From Sphingomonas gilva (lineage in GTDB: Bacteria > Pseudomonadota > Alphaproteobacteria > Sphingomonadales > Sphingomonadaceae): a stretch of DNA of 64,000 bases. Every line of letters begins with the position of its first letter. Position 1 is the first letter of the stretch. Of this stretch, positions 7,060 to 15,831 are shown piece after piece. A program made the translations under genes and the position numbers. Location: NCBI RefSeq assembly GCF_003515075.1, contig NZ_QWLV01000001.1:867182-931181 (forward strand). The letters run 5' to 3'. The notes beneath the pieces are model-generated. The model made no database searches and was not told the origin of the DNA. It saw only the letters and a list, made by a program, of their open reading frames with translations.

Positions 7060-9453
7060 ATGACGAAGGGCCATGCGCGGACGAGCCGCAGGTCGCCGAT
7101 CCGGGATTGGACGCGGACGCTGGGCCTGGCCGTCGCCGGCGTCAGCCTGGCCGGCGCGCCGGGCGTCGCCCAGAACGGCGCGCGATCCGACCAACGGCCC
7201 GTCGACCTGGCCAACCCCCTTGTCGGCACCGCGCCGCTCGACAAGCCCGAGCTGATCGGCAACGCGCCGCCGCCGGGCGAGCCGGTCTATTCGGGCCAGA
7301 CCTCGCCGGGCGCGCGGCTGCCGCACAGCTCGGTCGAGGCGGCGCCGGTCAACGTCAATCTCGAGCTCACCTATCCCAACGGCGTTCCGGCGCCCTATCA
7401 TTATCCCAATCCGACGATGTTCGGCTTCACCGGCGGCGGCGGCGCCACCTATGGCGGCAACGCCAAGCCGATCATCATGCCGGTGGTCGGCGACTGGACG
7501 GTGCCCCCCGCCTACACGCCGGCCTATTACGACAAGGCGCGCGAGAAGGCGTCGCCGGGCTATTATTCGGTCTATCTGGACACCTTTCGCACCCAGGTGG
7601 AGCTGACCGCGACGCAGTGGACCAGCATGATGCGGTTCACCTTCCCGGAAACCGAGCGGGCGAACGTCATCGTCAACCTGCCGCGCGAGGGCGGCGAGGT
7701 GGAGATCGTCGGCGACCGCACCGTGCGCGGGCTTTCCGCCGAGAAGCGGGGCGGCGCGGACGGATCCTATTTCGTCGCCGAATTCTCCAGGCCCTTCGCC
7801 GCGCACGGCACCTTCCGCGCGAACCTGGAGGACAAGGGCTGGGGCATCGGCACCAAGGATGTCGAGCCGGGCAGGCGGATCGTCTCGGGCAATTATGCGG
7901 GCGGCTATGTCACCTTCCATACGAAGGCGGGCGAGCAGGTGCTGATGAAGATCGCCCACGGCCACAGCTATGCCGAGGCCGAGCAGCGCCTGCGCGCGGA
8001 GAACCCGGGCTGGAATTTCAAGCGCGTCCACGATTCCGCGCGGGCCGAATGGGCCAAGCTGCTCGACCGCGTAGAGGTGACCGGCGGGACGCCCAAGCAG
8101 CGCAGGCTGTTCTATTCGACGCTGTTCCAGTCCTTCGCCAGCCCGCGGCTGATCGCCGAAAAGGGCGGGCGGTTCACCACCCGCAACGGCGAGGTGAAGA
8201 CCGCGGGCTATGATCGCTACAGCCCGGTGCCCTTCTGGGATACCGGCCGCAACCAGATCGTGCTGCTCGAGCTGATGGAGCCGGAGCTGACGCGCGACGT
8301 GATGCAATCCGAGCTCGACATGGCGCGCGAGCGCGGGTTCATGAACACCTCGTTCCACGGCGACAATGCGGTGTTCCTCTATCTCGGCGCGATGGAGCGC
8401 GGCATCCCGTTCGATTACGCCGCCGCCTACGAATATCTGCGCAAGAACGCGACCGACACCAAGGGACCGCGCGATTATCTCGACGAGTATATCGCCAAGG
8501 GCTGGATTTCGGACATCGTCCCCGAGGGGAATCCGAGCCCGCCCTATGCGGGGGGCAAGGCCGGCGCAGACAAGACGCTGGAATATGCGTGGGACGATCA
8601 TGCGCTGGCGCTGATGGCGCGGCGGCTGGGCAGAAACGACGACTATCGGATGTTCCTGAAGCGGGCCGGCAACTACCGCAACGTGTTCGACAGCTCGACC
8701 GGGTTCATGCGCGGCCGCACCAAGGACGGGACGTGGATATCGCCGTTCGATCCCGGCGAGCCCTATTACAACTTCATGATGAAGGAGGCGTCGGGCTGGT
8801 CGACGGTGTGGCTGGTGCCGCACGACGTGCAGGGGCTGATCAACCTGATGGGCGGGCGCGCCGCGTTCAACGCCAAGCTCGATCGGTTCTTCAGCACGCC
8901 CTACGATCCCAAGGGCATCTGCCGCGACTGCACCGGCATGATCGGCCAATATGTCCACGGCAACCAGCCCGATCAGCAGGCGCCCTATCTCTATGCGTGG
9001 AGCGGCCAGCCGTGGAAGACGCAAGGTCTGGTGCGCCGCATCCTCGACACGCTCTACGGCAGCGACGCGGCGGGCTACGGCTATCCCGGCATGGACGATC
9101 AGGGCGCGACCTCGTCCTGGTACGCGCTGAGCGCGATGGGCTTCTATCCGGTCGATCCCTCGACGCCGCACTACATCATCGGCAGCCCGATCTTCGACAC
9201 GGTGAAGATGCGGCTGGGGAACGGCAAGACACTGGAGATCGTCGCCCGGAACAATTCGGCGAAGAACATGTACATCCAGTCGGCGACGCTCAACGGGCGT
9301 AGCTGGAACAAGCCCTGGTTCAGCCATGACGACATCAAGGACGGCGCGAAGCTGGTGCTGGTGATGGGGCCCAAGCCCAATCCCGCCTGGGGCAGCGCGC
9401 CGGACGCCGCGCCGCCTTCGATGTCGCCGGCGGCAGGAAGGACGGGAGCATGA
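7060..9453 (+). CDS. GH92 alpha-mannosidase-like protein, general-acid Glu replaced by Gln (GH92-1)
   Basis: This 797-residue protein has an N-terminal signal (hydrophobic run about residues 24-38, likely cleavage near VAQN), a GH92 beta-sandwich domain, and an alpha/alpha barrel. Barrel landmarks are FWDTGR, EYAWDDHALALMARRLG, GFMRGR, GQYVHGNQPDQQ and SSWYALSAMGFYPVDP. The position normally held by the catalytic acid Glu in GNEP is Gln636 here. The acidic loop is also unusual, reading GMDDQGATSSW instead of the common N/D-D-D-x-GQMSAW. Normal GH92 enzymes are calcium-dependent exo-alpha-mannosidases acting with inversion. The change suggests a substrate with a good leaving group such as mannosyl phosphate, or a divergent or inactive enzyme. 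It is coupled by ATGA overlap to GH2-1. Confidence 0.9.
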   Translation: MTKGHARTSRRSPIRDWTRTLGLAVAGVSLAGAPGVAQNGARSDQRPVDLANPLVGTAPLDKPELIGNAPPPGEPVYSGQTSPGARLPHSSVEAAPVNVNLELTYPNGVPAPYHYPNPTMFGFTGGGGATYGGNAKPIIMPVVGDWTVPPAYTPAYYDKAREKASPGYYSVYLDTFRTQVELTATQWTSMMRFTFPETERANVIVNLPREGGEVEIVGDRTVRGLSAEKRGGADGSYFVAEFSRPFAAHGTFRANLEDKGWGIGTKDVEPGRRIVSGNYAGGYVTFHTKAGEQVLMKIAHGHSYAEAEQRLRAENPGWNFKRVHDSARAEWAKLLDRVEVTGGTPKQRRLFYSTLFQSFASPRLIAEKGGRFTTRNGEVKTAGYDRYSPVPFWDTGRNQIVLLELMEPELTRDVMQSELDMARERGFMNTSFHGDNAVFLYLGAMERGIPFDYAAAYEYLRKNATDTKGPRDYLDEYIAKGWISDIVPEGNPSPPYAGGKAGADKTLEYAWDDHALALMARRLGRNDDYRMFLKRAGNYRNVFDSSTGFMRGRTKDGTWISPFDPGEPYYNFMMKEASGWSTVWLVPHDVQGLINLMGGRAAFNAKLDRFFSTPYDPKGICRDCTGMIGQYVHGNQPDQQAPYLYAWSGQPWKTQGLVRRILDTLYGSDAAGYGYPGMDDQGATSSWYALSAMGFYPVDPSTPHYIIGSPIFDTVKMRLGNGKTLEIVARNNSAKNMYIQSATLNGRSWNKPWFSHDDIKDGAKLVLVMGPKPNPAWGSAPDAAPPSMSPAAGRTGA

Positions 9454-11402
9454 CCATGCGGATATTGGCGGCGATGCTTTGCGCCCTTTGGGCGGCTTGC
9501 GGCGCGCAGGCGCAGGAGAGCGCGCCCGTCCGCGGCGAGAAGGTCTTCACCGGCGAGGTGATGACCAGCTGGGGCAAGAAGGTCACACCCGAGAATGCCT
9601 GGCGCAGCTATCCCCGCCCGCAGCTGAAGCGCGCCAAGTGGCGGAATCTGAACGGCCTGTGGGATTATGCGATCACCGCGCCGTCGGTCGCCAGGCCCAC
9701 CCGGATGGACGGCAAGATCCTGGTGCCCTTCGCGGTCGAATCGCGGCTGTCGGGCGTGGCGCGGCGCGTCGATCCCGAGGACCGGGTCTGGTATCGCCGC
9801 AGCTTCACCGTACCGGCCGACTGGGCCGGGCAGAACGTCATGCTCAACTTCGGCGCGGTCGACTACGAGGCCAATGTCTGGGTCAACGGCGCGATGGTCG
9901 GCGGGCACAAGGGCGGGTTCGACAGTTTCGGCTTCGACATCACCGACTATCTCCGCGCGGGCGAGAACGAGCTGGTCGTCCAGGTCGCCGATCCGACCAG
10001 CGCGGGCAGCCAGCCGCGCGGCAAGCAGATCCTGAAGCCCGAAGGCATCTGGTACACCGCGGTCAGCGGCATCTGGCAGACCGTCTGGCTGGAGCCGGTG
10101 CCCAAGCTGCACATCGCCGATGTGCGCGCCACGCCGGATATCGATCGCGGCACGCTGAAGGTCGAAGTCGCGCTGAGCGGCTGGGCCAACGACACCGATG
10201 CGGTGCGGCTGACCGCGCGGTCGGGCGGCAAGACGATCGCCTCCACCATCATCCGCGCCAATCGAGAGACGACGCTCGCGATCCCCGATGCGCGTCTCTG
10301 GTCGCCGGAAGACCCGTATCTCTATGACCTCGTCGCCGAGCTGGTGACCGTACGCGATCCCTATGCGGGGCTCGAGGAGCGCGATCGCAAGGCCTATGAC
10401 GCGCGCTTCACCGAGGGCGAGCGCGAGACCTATGCCGCCGCGCAGGTCACGGGCGCTGTGCGCGACCGGGTCGAGACCTATTTCGGCATGCGCAAGATCT
10501 CGGTCGGGCCCGGCGCCATCGCCGGCCAGCCGATGCTGCTCCTGAACAACAAGCCCTATTTCCAGCACGGCACGCTCGATCAGGGCTGGTGGCCCGACGG
10601 CCTGCATACGCCGCCTTCCGAAGAGGCGATGCGCTACGATCTCGAATTCCTGAAGAAGGCGGGCTTCAACATGGTCCGCAAGCACATCAAGATCGAGCCC
10701 GCGCGCTATTATTACGACGCCGACCGGCTGGGCGTGCTGGTCTGGCAGGACATGCCCTCGGGCGGCGGCGAGGACCAGTTCGTCACCGGCACCAGCCAAT
10801 CCCAGGCGGTGATGTCTTCAGACATGATGGCGCAGCATCAGGACGAGCTGACCCGCATGATCGGCGACCTGCGCGCCTTCCCGTCGATCGTGATGTGGGT
10901 CGTCAACAACGAGGGCTGGGGCCAGTACGACGCCGCGACCCTGGCGCACTATGTCCGCGGCATGGACCCCAGCCGGCTGGTCAACGCGGCGAGCGGCTGG
11001 CTCGACGTCGCGCCCGAAGTGTCCGACGTGCTCGACATCCACACCTATGAGGACGTGCCGCGGCGGCCGCCGCTGCAAAGCAACCGCGCGATCGTGCTCG
11101 GCGAATATGGCGGCATCGGCCTGCCGGTCGAAGGGCATCTGTGGCAGCCGGGCGACCGCAACTGGGGATACCAGACCGCGACCGACCAGGCTGACTATAT
11201 CGCGCGCTACAAGCGCAAGATGGACGAGGTCATCCGCCAGGCGAAGGAGCACGGCCTGAGCGCCTCGGTCTACACCCAGACGAGCGATGTCGAGGGCGAG
11301 ATCAACGGGCTGCTGACCTATGACCGCGCGCGCGCCAAGGCGCCGGCCGAGCGGCTCGCCGAGATCGCCGCGCCGCTCTGGGAGAAGGAGGCCGATCGGT
11401 AG
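9450..11402 (+). CDS. GH2 family glycoside hydrolase (GH2-1)
   Basis: The 650-residue protein carries a Sec signal (to about AQA-QES), an N-terminal jelly-roll sugar-binding domain (LNGLWDYAIT, VWYRRSF, VWVNGAMVGGHKGG), an Ig-like domain, and a C-terminal TIM barrel. The predicted acid/base is Glu488 in VNNEGWG and the predicted nucleophile is Glu552 in LGEYGG. This is a retaining beta-glycosidase fold (beta-mannosidase, beta-galactosidase or beta-glucuronidase types). The exact sugar is not evident, but cleavage of the core beta-mannose of N-glycans would suit the locus. It overlaps GH92-1 by 4 bases. A close paralogue lies at 27,022-29,028. Confidence 0.88.
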   Translation: MTMRILAAMLCALWAACGAQAQESAPVRGEKVFTGEVMTSWGKKVTPENAWRSYPRPQLKRAKWRNLNGLWDYAITAPSVARPTRMDGKILVPFAVESRLSGVARRVDPEDRVWYRRSFTVPADWAGQNVMLNFGAVDYEANVWVNGAMVGGHKGGFDSFGFDITDYLRAGENELVVQVADPTSAGSQPRGKQILKPEGIWYTAVSGIWQTVWLEPVPKLHIADVRATPDIDRGTLKVEVALSGWANDTDAVRLTARSGGKTIASTIIRANRETTLAIPDARLWSPEDPYLYDLVAELVTVRDPYAGLEERDRKAYDARFTEGERETYAAAQVTGAVRDRVETYFGMRKISVGPGAIAGQPMLLLNNKPYFQHGTLDQGWWPDGLHTPPSEEAMRYDLEFLKKAGFNMVRKHIKIEPARYYYDADRLGVLVWQDMPSGGGEDQFVTGTSQSQAVMSSDMMAQHQDELTRMIGDLRAFPSIVMWVVNNEGWGQYDAATLAHYVRGMDPSRLVNAASGWLDVAPEVSDVLDIHTYEDVPRRPPLQSNRAIVLGEYGGIGLPVEGHLWQPGDRNWGYQTATDQADYIARYKRKMDEVIRQAKEHGLSASVYTQTSDVEGEINGLLTYDRARAKAPAERLAEIAAPLWEKEADR

Positions 11403-11604
11403 AACCCCCCCGCATTGGGCGGGGCGTTGCGACGAACCGCGCCAAAGTCGCGCCGTAATTTAATTGACAATTTGTTTTTATTATTCTGAATACAGGTTCC
11501 ACAAGCGACTGGCCGCCAACGACGGCGGCTGATCCAGAAACGTCGCGGGGATCTGCAAGGGAGGGGAGCGGGCGCTCCCCATGCACGAGGGAGGAGTGTC
11601 TGAA
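11403..11604. promoter_or_regulatory. Control region of the large TonB receptor
   Basis: After the GH2-1 stop there is a short GC hairpin (CCCCGC / GCGGGG, about 11,406-11,425) without a clear T-tract. Then comes a strongly AT-rich island with TTGACA at 11,464-11,469 followed by a T/A-rich run to about 11,492. The arrangement TTGACAA, 6 bases, TTTATT matches the one before GH92-1. GGGAGGAG at 11,589-11,596 is the ribosome-binding site for the receptor, 8 bases before ATG 11,605. The promoter and operator roles are inferred from position and the repeat. Confidence 0.42.
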
Positions 11605-14601
11605 ATGAATAGCCTTATGCAGGTTTCGCGTCGCGCCGCAGGCGGACGCCTCACATGCGAGCTGATGCTGTCGGCCAGCATGATCGTCGGCTTCGCCGGC
11701 ATGGCGCAGGCACAGACGGCGACGGCGCAGGAAGCCCCGCCGGCGGCCGCGGACCAGGCGGCGGCCCCCGCCGCGCAGGACGAGATCATCGTCACCGGCT
11801 ACCGCGCCTCGATCGAGGAAAGCCTGGCGCAGAAGCGCGAGGCGGACGCGTTCGTCGATGTGATCACCGCCGAGGATATCGGCAAGTTCCCCGACAAGAA
11901 CGTCGCCGACGCGCTGCAGCGCGTGCCGGGCGTCATCATCTCGCGTGACGGCGGCGAGGGCAGCAGGGTGAGTATCCGCGGCCTCCAGTCCGGCCTAACC
12001 CTGACGCTGCTCAACGGCAACTTCATTGCCGGCGCGGACAGCGGCGATCCGCAGCGTTCGTTCAACTATGTGCTGCTGCCGTCCAACTTCATCGCCAGCA
12101 CGGAGGTGTACAAGTCGCCCGAGGCGCGGCTTGAGGAAGGCGGCGTCGGCGGCACGATCATCCTCAACACCCGGCGGCCGTTCGATCTTCCGGCATGGTC
12201 GGGTTTCGTTTCCGCCGAGGGCACCTATTCGGATACGACCGAGAAATTCGACCCCCAATTCGGCGGGCAGCTGTCGTGGAAAAATGAGGCCGAGACGTTC
12301 GGCGTTCTCGTTGGCGGCGTCTATCAGAAGCGTTCCAACCGCGAGATCCGCGGCGAAATCGAGACCTGGCGCTGGTGGAGCGACCGCGACGAGGATGGCA
12401 ACATCCTGACGCCCGCGACCGACGTCAACGGCAACCCGTTCGCGAACGACGACGCCATCTCCTATTGGCCCGGCGAAGGGGTCACCACCCGCGCTAACAC
12501 TCATTATTCTGGATATTGGGCACCGCAAACGGTGAAAGCCCAAGTGTTCAATCAGGAGCGCGAGCGGTACGGCATCCAAGCGACGGTGCAGATGAAACCG
12601 TTCGAGAACGTCACCGTCACCTCTAACTACTTTCGTTTTCAGTATAGCAGCGATTTCACAAGCAACGTCGTGAAGATCCCTGAATGGGGTTACGGCAATT
12701 TCTTTACAGGGGCGACCTTCGACCCCAGCGGCACCATTTTTCAGTCGGCACAGTTTGAGGTGCCGGCTGCGGGAACCGAGTGCCTTGCCGCCAGCCCGCC
12801 GTGTACGATGGAAACACCGCAAATGTTCGGCACCTACAGTCGGGAAAAACAAGTCTCCAATACGTTCGAAACCGAGGTTAAGTACGAGGGTGATCGCTTT
12901 GGCGCCGTTTTGAAGTTCGGCAAGACCAGGGCGACCGGCGGTCCGTCGATGCGCTTTGATGTGGCTTCGAAGCCGCGTCTGACGGTGACGGGAGCCGAGC
13001 AGAACGGCAACTTTTACAGCGCATGGGATTTTACCGGCGGCAACCTCAACATGGAATTCTCCCCCGAGATCCAGGAAAACATCAAGAATGGCATCGCTCA
13101 GATCGACGTCGGTCAAACCGGTTCAAGTTTCACCAACAGCGAGATTGAACAGCGCTATGCGCAGCTTGATCTGACACAGGAATTCGACGGCTTCCTCCGA
13201 TCGATCCAGGCCGGCGTCAAATGGCGCGACCTCAGCATTGGCCGCGAAACCGGACGCAGCGATTGGTATGCCGATCCGGCGACCGAGTTGCGCTATCAGG
13301 ACACGCCGGAAGGTGCGGTGGCGCGCCCGGAATTCTTCTATGACGAACCGATCGGCAACGTCGTCGGCGGCGTCAGCGCGAATGTCTTTCCGGGGATCAA
13401 TTTCGAGAATTACCTGAACTATCTCAACACCACCTATGGACCGTCGGTGCGAGTCTATGAGGAGGATTTCGTCTATGATATCGGCGAGCGGGTTTGGGCC
13501 GGTTATGCCCAGCTCAATTTCGCAACAGACCGTTTCCGCGGCAATGTCGGTCTGCGCGTCGCCAATACGCGGCAGTCGGGCAACACCTCGGATCGGCTGC
13601 AATATTTGAACGACTATTGCGTGAACACTAATGGCGATCCGTTTTTGCCGCCGCCGATCGGACCTGACGGCAACTGCCTCGTGCTGCCGCTCGATCAGCG
13701 CGAGACGATCGTCAACACGCGAGCCGATCAGTCGAAGACCTATACCGACTGGCTTCCCAGCTTGAACGCGTCGTACGAGATTACCGACAATCTGCTGATC
13801 CGCGGTGCCGTCGCCAAGGTGATCGCCCGTCCGTCCATCAACGATCTCGGAAGACAGCGTTCGCTGACTTTCCGGTCGGACGCCTATGCCTTCGACCGTG
13901 ACCAGTTCGGCGAGTTCCCGGGCTGGTCGGGCAGCGGCGGCAACGCCGAGCTGCTGCCATTCTCCGCCTGGCAATATGATCTGGGCCTCGAATGGTATTT
14001 CAAGCGCGGCTCGGTGATCGGTGCGACATTGTTCCGCAAGGACGTGTCCGATTTCGTCGTGCCGCTGGTGATCGACGTGACCCGCGAAGTGAATGGCGAG
14101 CAGGTGCTGATCCAGCCCTATTCGACCATCGCCAACGGTTCGAACGCGGTGTCGCAGGGTATCGAGCTTTATGCCCAGCACACGCTGGACTTCGGGCTCG
14201 GCGCGCAGGTGAATTTCACCTATAACGACACATCGACCGCGGTCATCACGCTCGAAGGGCAAGATGTCGGCGAATCGCCGCTGGTCGGCAGCGCCAAGAC
14301 GCAGATCAACGCATCGGTGTTCTACGAGAACGACCGGATGCTGCTGCGCGCGTCGTACAACCGCCGCGGCGAGCAGGTGCAGGGCCTCTCCTCGGGCCTG
14401 AACGTCTACGACGCCCCCTATGAGCAGGTCGACATCAACGCATCGTACGAGCTGATGGAAGGGCTGTTGCTCAACGCGTCGGTCATCAACCTGACCAAAT
14501 CGGTGGAGCGCCAGCATCTGGGCAACGACACCGACGACCGGTTCGTGCGCAGCAATTATTTCGGCCGGCGCGCCTATGTCGGCATCACCTACAACTTCTG
14601 A
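11605..14601 (+). CDS. TonB-dependent outer-membrane receptor (Xanthomonas/Caulobacter glycan type)
   Basis: The 998-residue receptor has a signal peptide ending near MAQAQT and a plug domain with the TonB-box region DEIIVTGYRASI, DIGKFPDKNVADALQRVPGV and the SIRGL motif. A 22-strand barrel follows, ending in the aromatic terminus GITYNF. This subtype imports oligosaccharides in Caulobacterales, Xanthomonadales and sphingomonads. It sits between the GH92-1/GH2-1 pair and the GH43-GH92 operon, so it is the best candidate to import mannose-containing glycans. The start was chosen by the strong GGGAGGAG site. The barrel segment about 12,480-13,250 is visibly less GC-rich than its flanks. Confidence 0.93.
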   Translation: MNSLMQVSRRAAGGRLTCELMLSASMIVGFAGMAQAQTATAQEAPPAAADQAAAPAAQDEIIVTGYRASIEESLAQKREADAFVDVITAEDIGKFPDKNVADALQRVPGVIISRDGGEGSRVSIRGLQSGLTLTLLNGNFIAGADSGDPQRSFNYVLLPSNFIASTEVYKSPEARLEEGGVGGTIILNTRRPFDLPAWSGFVSAEGTYSDTTEKFDPQFGGQLSWKNEAETFGVLVGGVYQKRSNREIRGEIETWRWWSDRDEDGNILTPATDVNGNPFANDDAISYWPGEGVTTRANTHYSGYWAPQTVKAQVFNQERERYGIQATVQMKPFENVTVTSNYFRFQYSSDFTSNVVKIPEWGYGNFFTGATFDPSGTIFQSAQFEVPAAGTECLAASPPCTMETPQMFGTYSREKQVSNTFETEVKYEGDRFGAVLKFGKTRATGGPSMRFDVASKPRLTVTGAEQNGNFYSAWDFTGGNLNMEFSPEIQENIKNGIAQIDVGQTGSSFTNSEIEQRYAQLDLTQEFDGFLRSIQAGVKWRDLSIGRETGRSDWYADPATELRYQDTPEGAVARPEFFYDEPIGNVVGGVSANVFPGINFENYLNYLNTTYGPSVRVYEEDFVYDIGERVWAGYAQLNFATDRFRGNVGLRVANTRQSGNTSDRLQYLNDYCVNTNGDPFLPPPIGPDGNCLVLPLDQRETIVNTRADQSKTYTDWLPSLNASYEITDNLLIRGAVAKVIARPSINDLGRQRSLTFRSDAYAFDRDQFGEFPGWSGSGGNAELLPFSAWQYDLGLEWYFKRGSVIGATLFRKDVSDFVVPLVIDVTREVNGEQVLIQPYSTIANGSNAVSQGIELYAQHTLDFGLGAQVNFTYNDTSTAVITLEGQDVGESPLVGSAKTQINASVFYENDRMLLRASYNRRGEQVQGLSSGLNVYDAPYEQVDINASYELMEGLLLNASVINLTKSVERQHLGNDTDDRFVRSNYFGRRAYVGITYNF

Positions 14602-14627
14602 CGCGTCGCGTTTCCGCTGACGTGTCC

Positions 14628-14674
14628 GGGGTGGTCCTCTCCCCATCTCCCCCAGGGACCACCCCGTCTTTTCT
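14628..14674 (+). terminator. Rho-independent terminator after the TonB receptor
   Basis: GGGGTGGTCC at 14,628-14,637 pairs with GGACCACCCC at 14,656-14,665, followed by GTCTTTTCTT. A strong GC stem followed by a T-rich tract 27 bases after the receptor stop separates it from the GH43-GH92 operon. Confidence 0.8.
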
Positions 14675-14747
14675 TGCCGATCGCTTGCCTCCGGGCGATC
14701 CGCCGCTCGATAAGCGGCGCCCATGGGGCTGGACGAAAGGGATCGGG

Positions 14748-15797
14748 ATGAGAAGGCTGCTGCTGACGTTATTCGCCGGATCGATGCTCGCCATGCCCGG
14801 CGCGGCGCTTGCGCAGAATCCGATCGTTCCCGGCTGGTACGCCGATCCCGAGATCCGCGTGTTCGGCGACCGCTACTGGATCTACCCGACCTATTCGGAC
14901 CACACCGACACGCCCGACGTGTCGAAGCGTTTCTCGGAAAAGCAGCAGGAACTGCGCAAGCAGCAGATGGTGCGCCCGTCCTACGCCATCCAGACCTTCT
15001 TCAACGCCTTCTCCTCGCCCGACCTCGTCAACTGGACCAAGCACCGCCATGTGCTCGACGTCGAGAATGTCGATTGGGCGGCCTATGCCGTCTGGGCGCC
15101 GTCGGCGATCGAGAAGGACGGCAAATATTACCTCTTCTTCGGCGCGAACGACATTCAGTCGAACGACCAGCTCGGCGGCATCGGCGTCGCGGTCGCCGAC
15201 AACCCCGCGGGGCCGTTCAAGGACGCGATCGGCAAGCCGCTGATCAGCCAGTTCCACAACGGCGCGCAGCCGATCGACCAGTTCGTGTTCCGCGATAAGG
15301 ACGGCCAGCATTACCTCTATTATGGCGGCTGGAAGCACTGCAACGTGGTGCGGCTGGGCGATGACCTGACCTCGATCGAGCCGTTCGAGGACGGCACGAT
15401 ATTCAAGGAGATCACCCCGCCCGGCTATGTCGAAGGCTCGTTCATGGTCGAGCGGGGCGGCGTCTATTATCTGATGTGGTCGGAGGGCGGCTGGACCGGC
15501 CCCGATTACCGTGTCGCCTATGCGATGGGGCCGAGCCCGGTCGGGCCGTTCACGCCCAAGGGCGTCATCCTGAAGCAGGATTTCAGCATCGCGCGCGGCG
15601 CGGGCCATCATTCGGTGGTCAACGTGCCGGGCACCGACGAATGGTATATCGCCTATCACCGCCGCCCGCTCGACACCGACAGGGGCGAGCACCGGCAGAT
15701 CGCGATCGACCGTATGATCTTCAACAAGGACGGCACGATCCGGCCGGTGGTGATGACCAACGAGGGCGTGAAGCCGCGCCCGCTGGGCGGTTCGTGA
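14748..15797 (+). CDS. GH43 family glycoside hydrolase
   Basis: The 349-residue five-bladed beta-propeller hydrolase has a signal peptide ending at ALAQ. The three family carboxylates are visible: Asp33 in YADPEI (base), Asp177 in PIDQFVF (pKa modulator) and Glu229 in VEGSFM (acid). GH43 enzymes invert and act on beta-xylosides, alpha-L-arabinofuranosides or galactans; the subfamily is not decidable here. It opens the operon that continues with GH92-2, GH125, GH92-3, a ROK kinase and GH92-4, so it probably trims a side sugar from the same glycan. The ATG at 14,748 follows GGGATCGGG and gives the signal peptide directly. Confidence 0.88.
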   Translation: MRRLLLTLFAGSMLAMPGAALAQNPIVPGWYADPEIRVFGDRYWIYPTYSDHTDTPDVSKRFSEKQQELRKQQMVRPSYAIQTFFNAFSSPDLVNWTKHRHVLDVENVDWAAYAVWAPSAIEKDGKYYLFFGANDIQSNDQLGGIGVAVADNPAGPFKDAIGKPLISQFHNGAQPIDQFVFRDKDGQHYLYYGGWKHCNVVRLGDDLTSIEPFEDGTIFKEITPPGYVEGSFMVERGGVYYLMWSEGGWTGPDYRVAYAMGPSPVGPFTPKGVILKQDFSIARGAGHHSVVNVPGTDEWYIAYHRRPLDTDRGEHRQIAIDRMIFNKDGTIRPVVMTNEGVKPRPLGGS

Positions 15798-15831
15798 TCG
15801 TGCGCGCGGCGGACAAAAGGGGAGAGAGACT

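Noticed and set aside
12480..13250. Insertion sequence inside the TonB receptor
   Set aside because: The frame is continuous and encodes barrel-like sequence; there are no terminal repeats or transposase.
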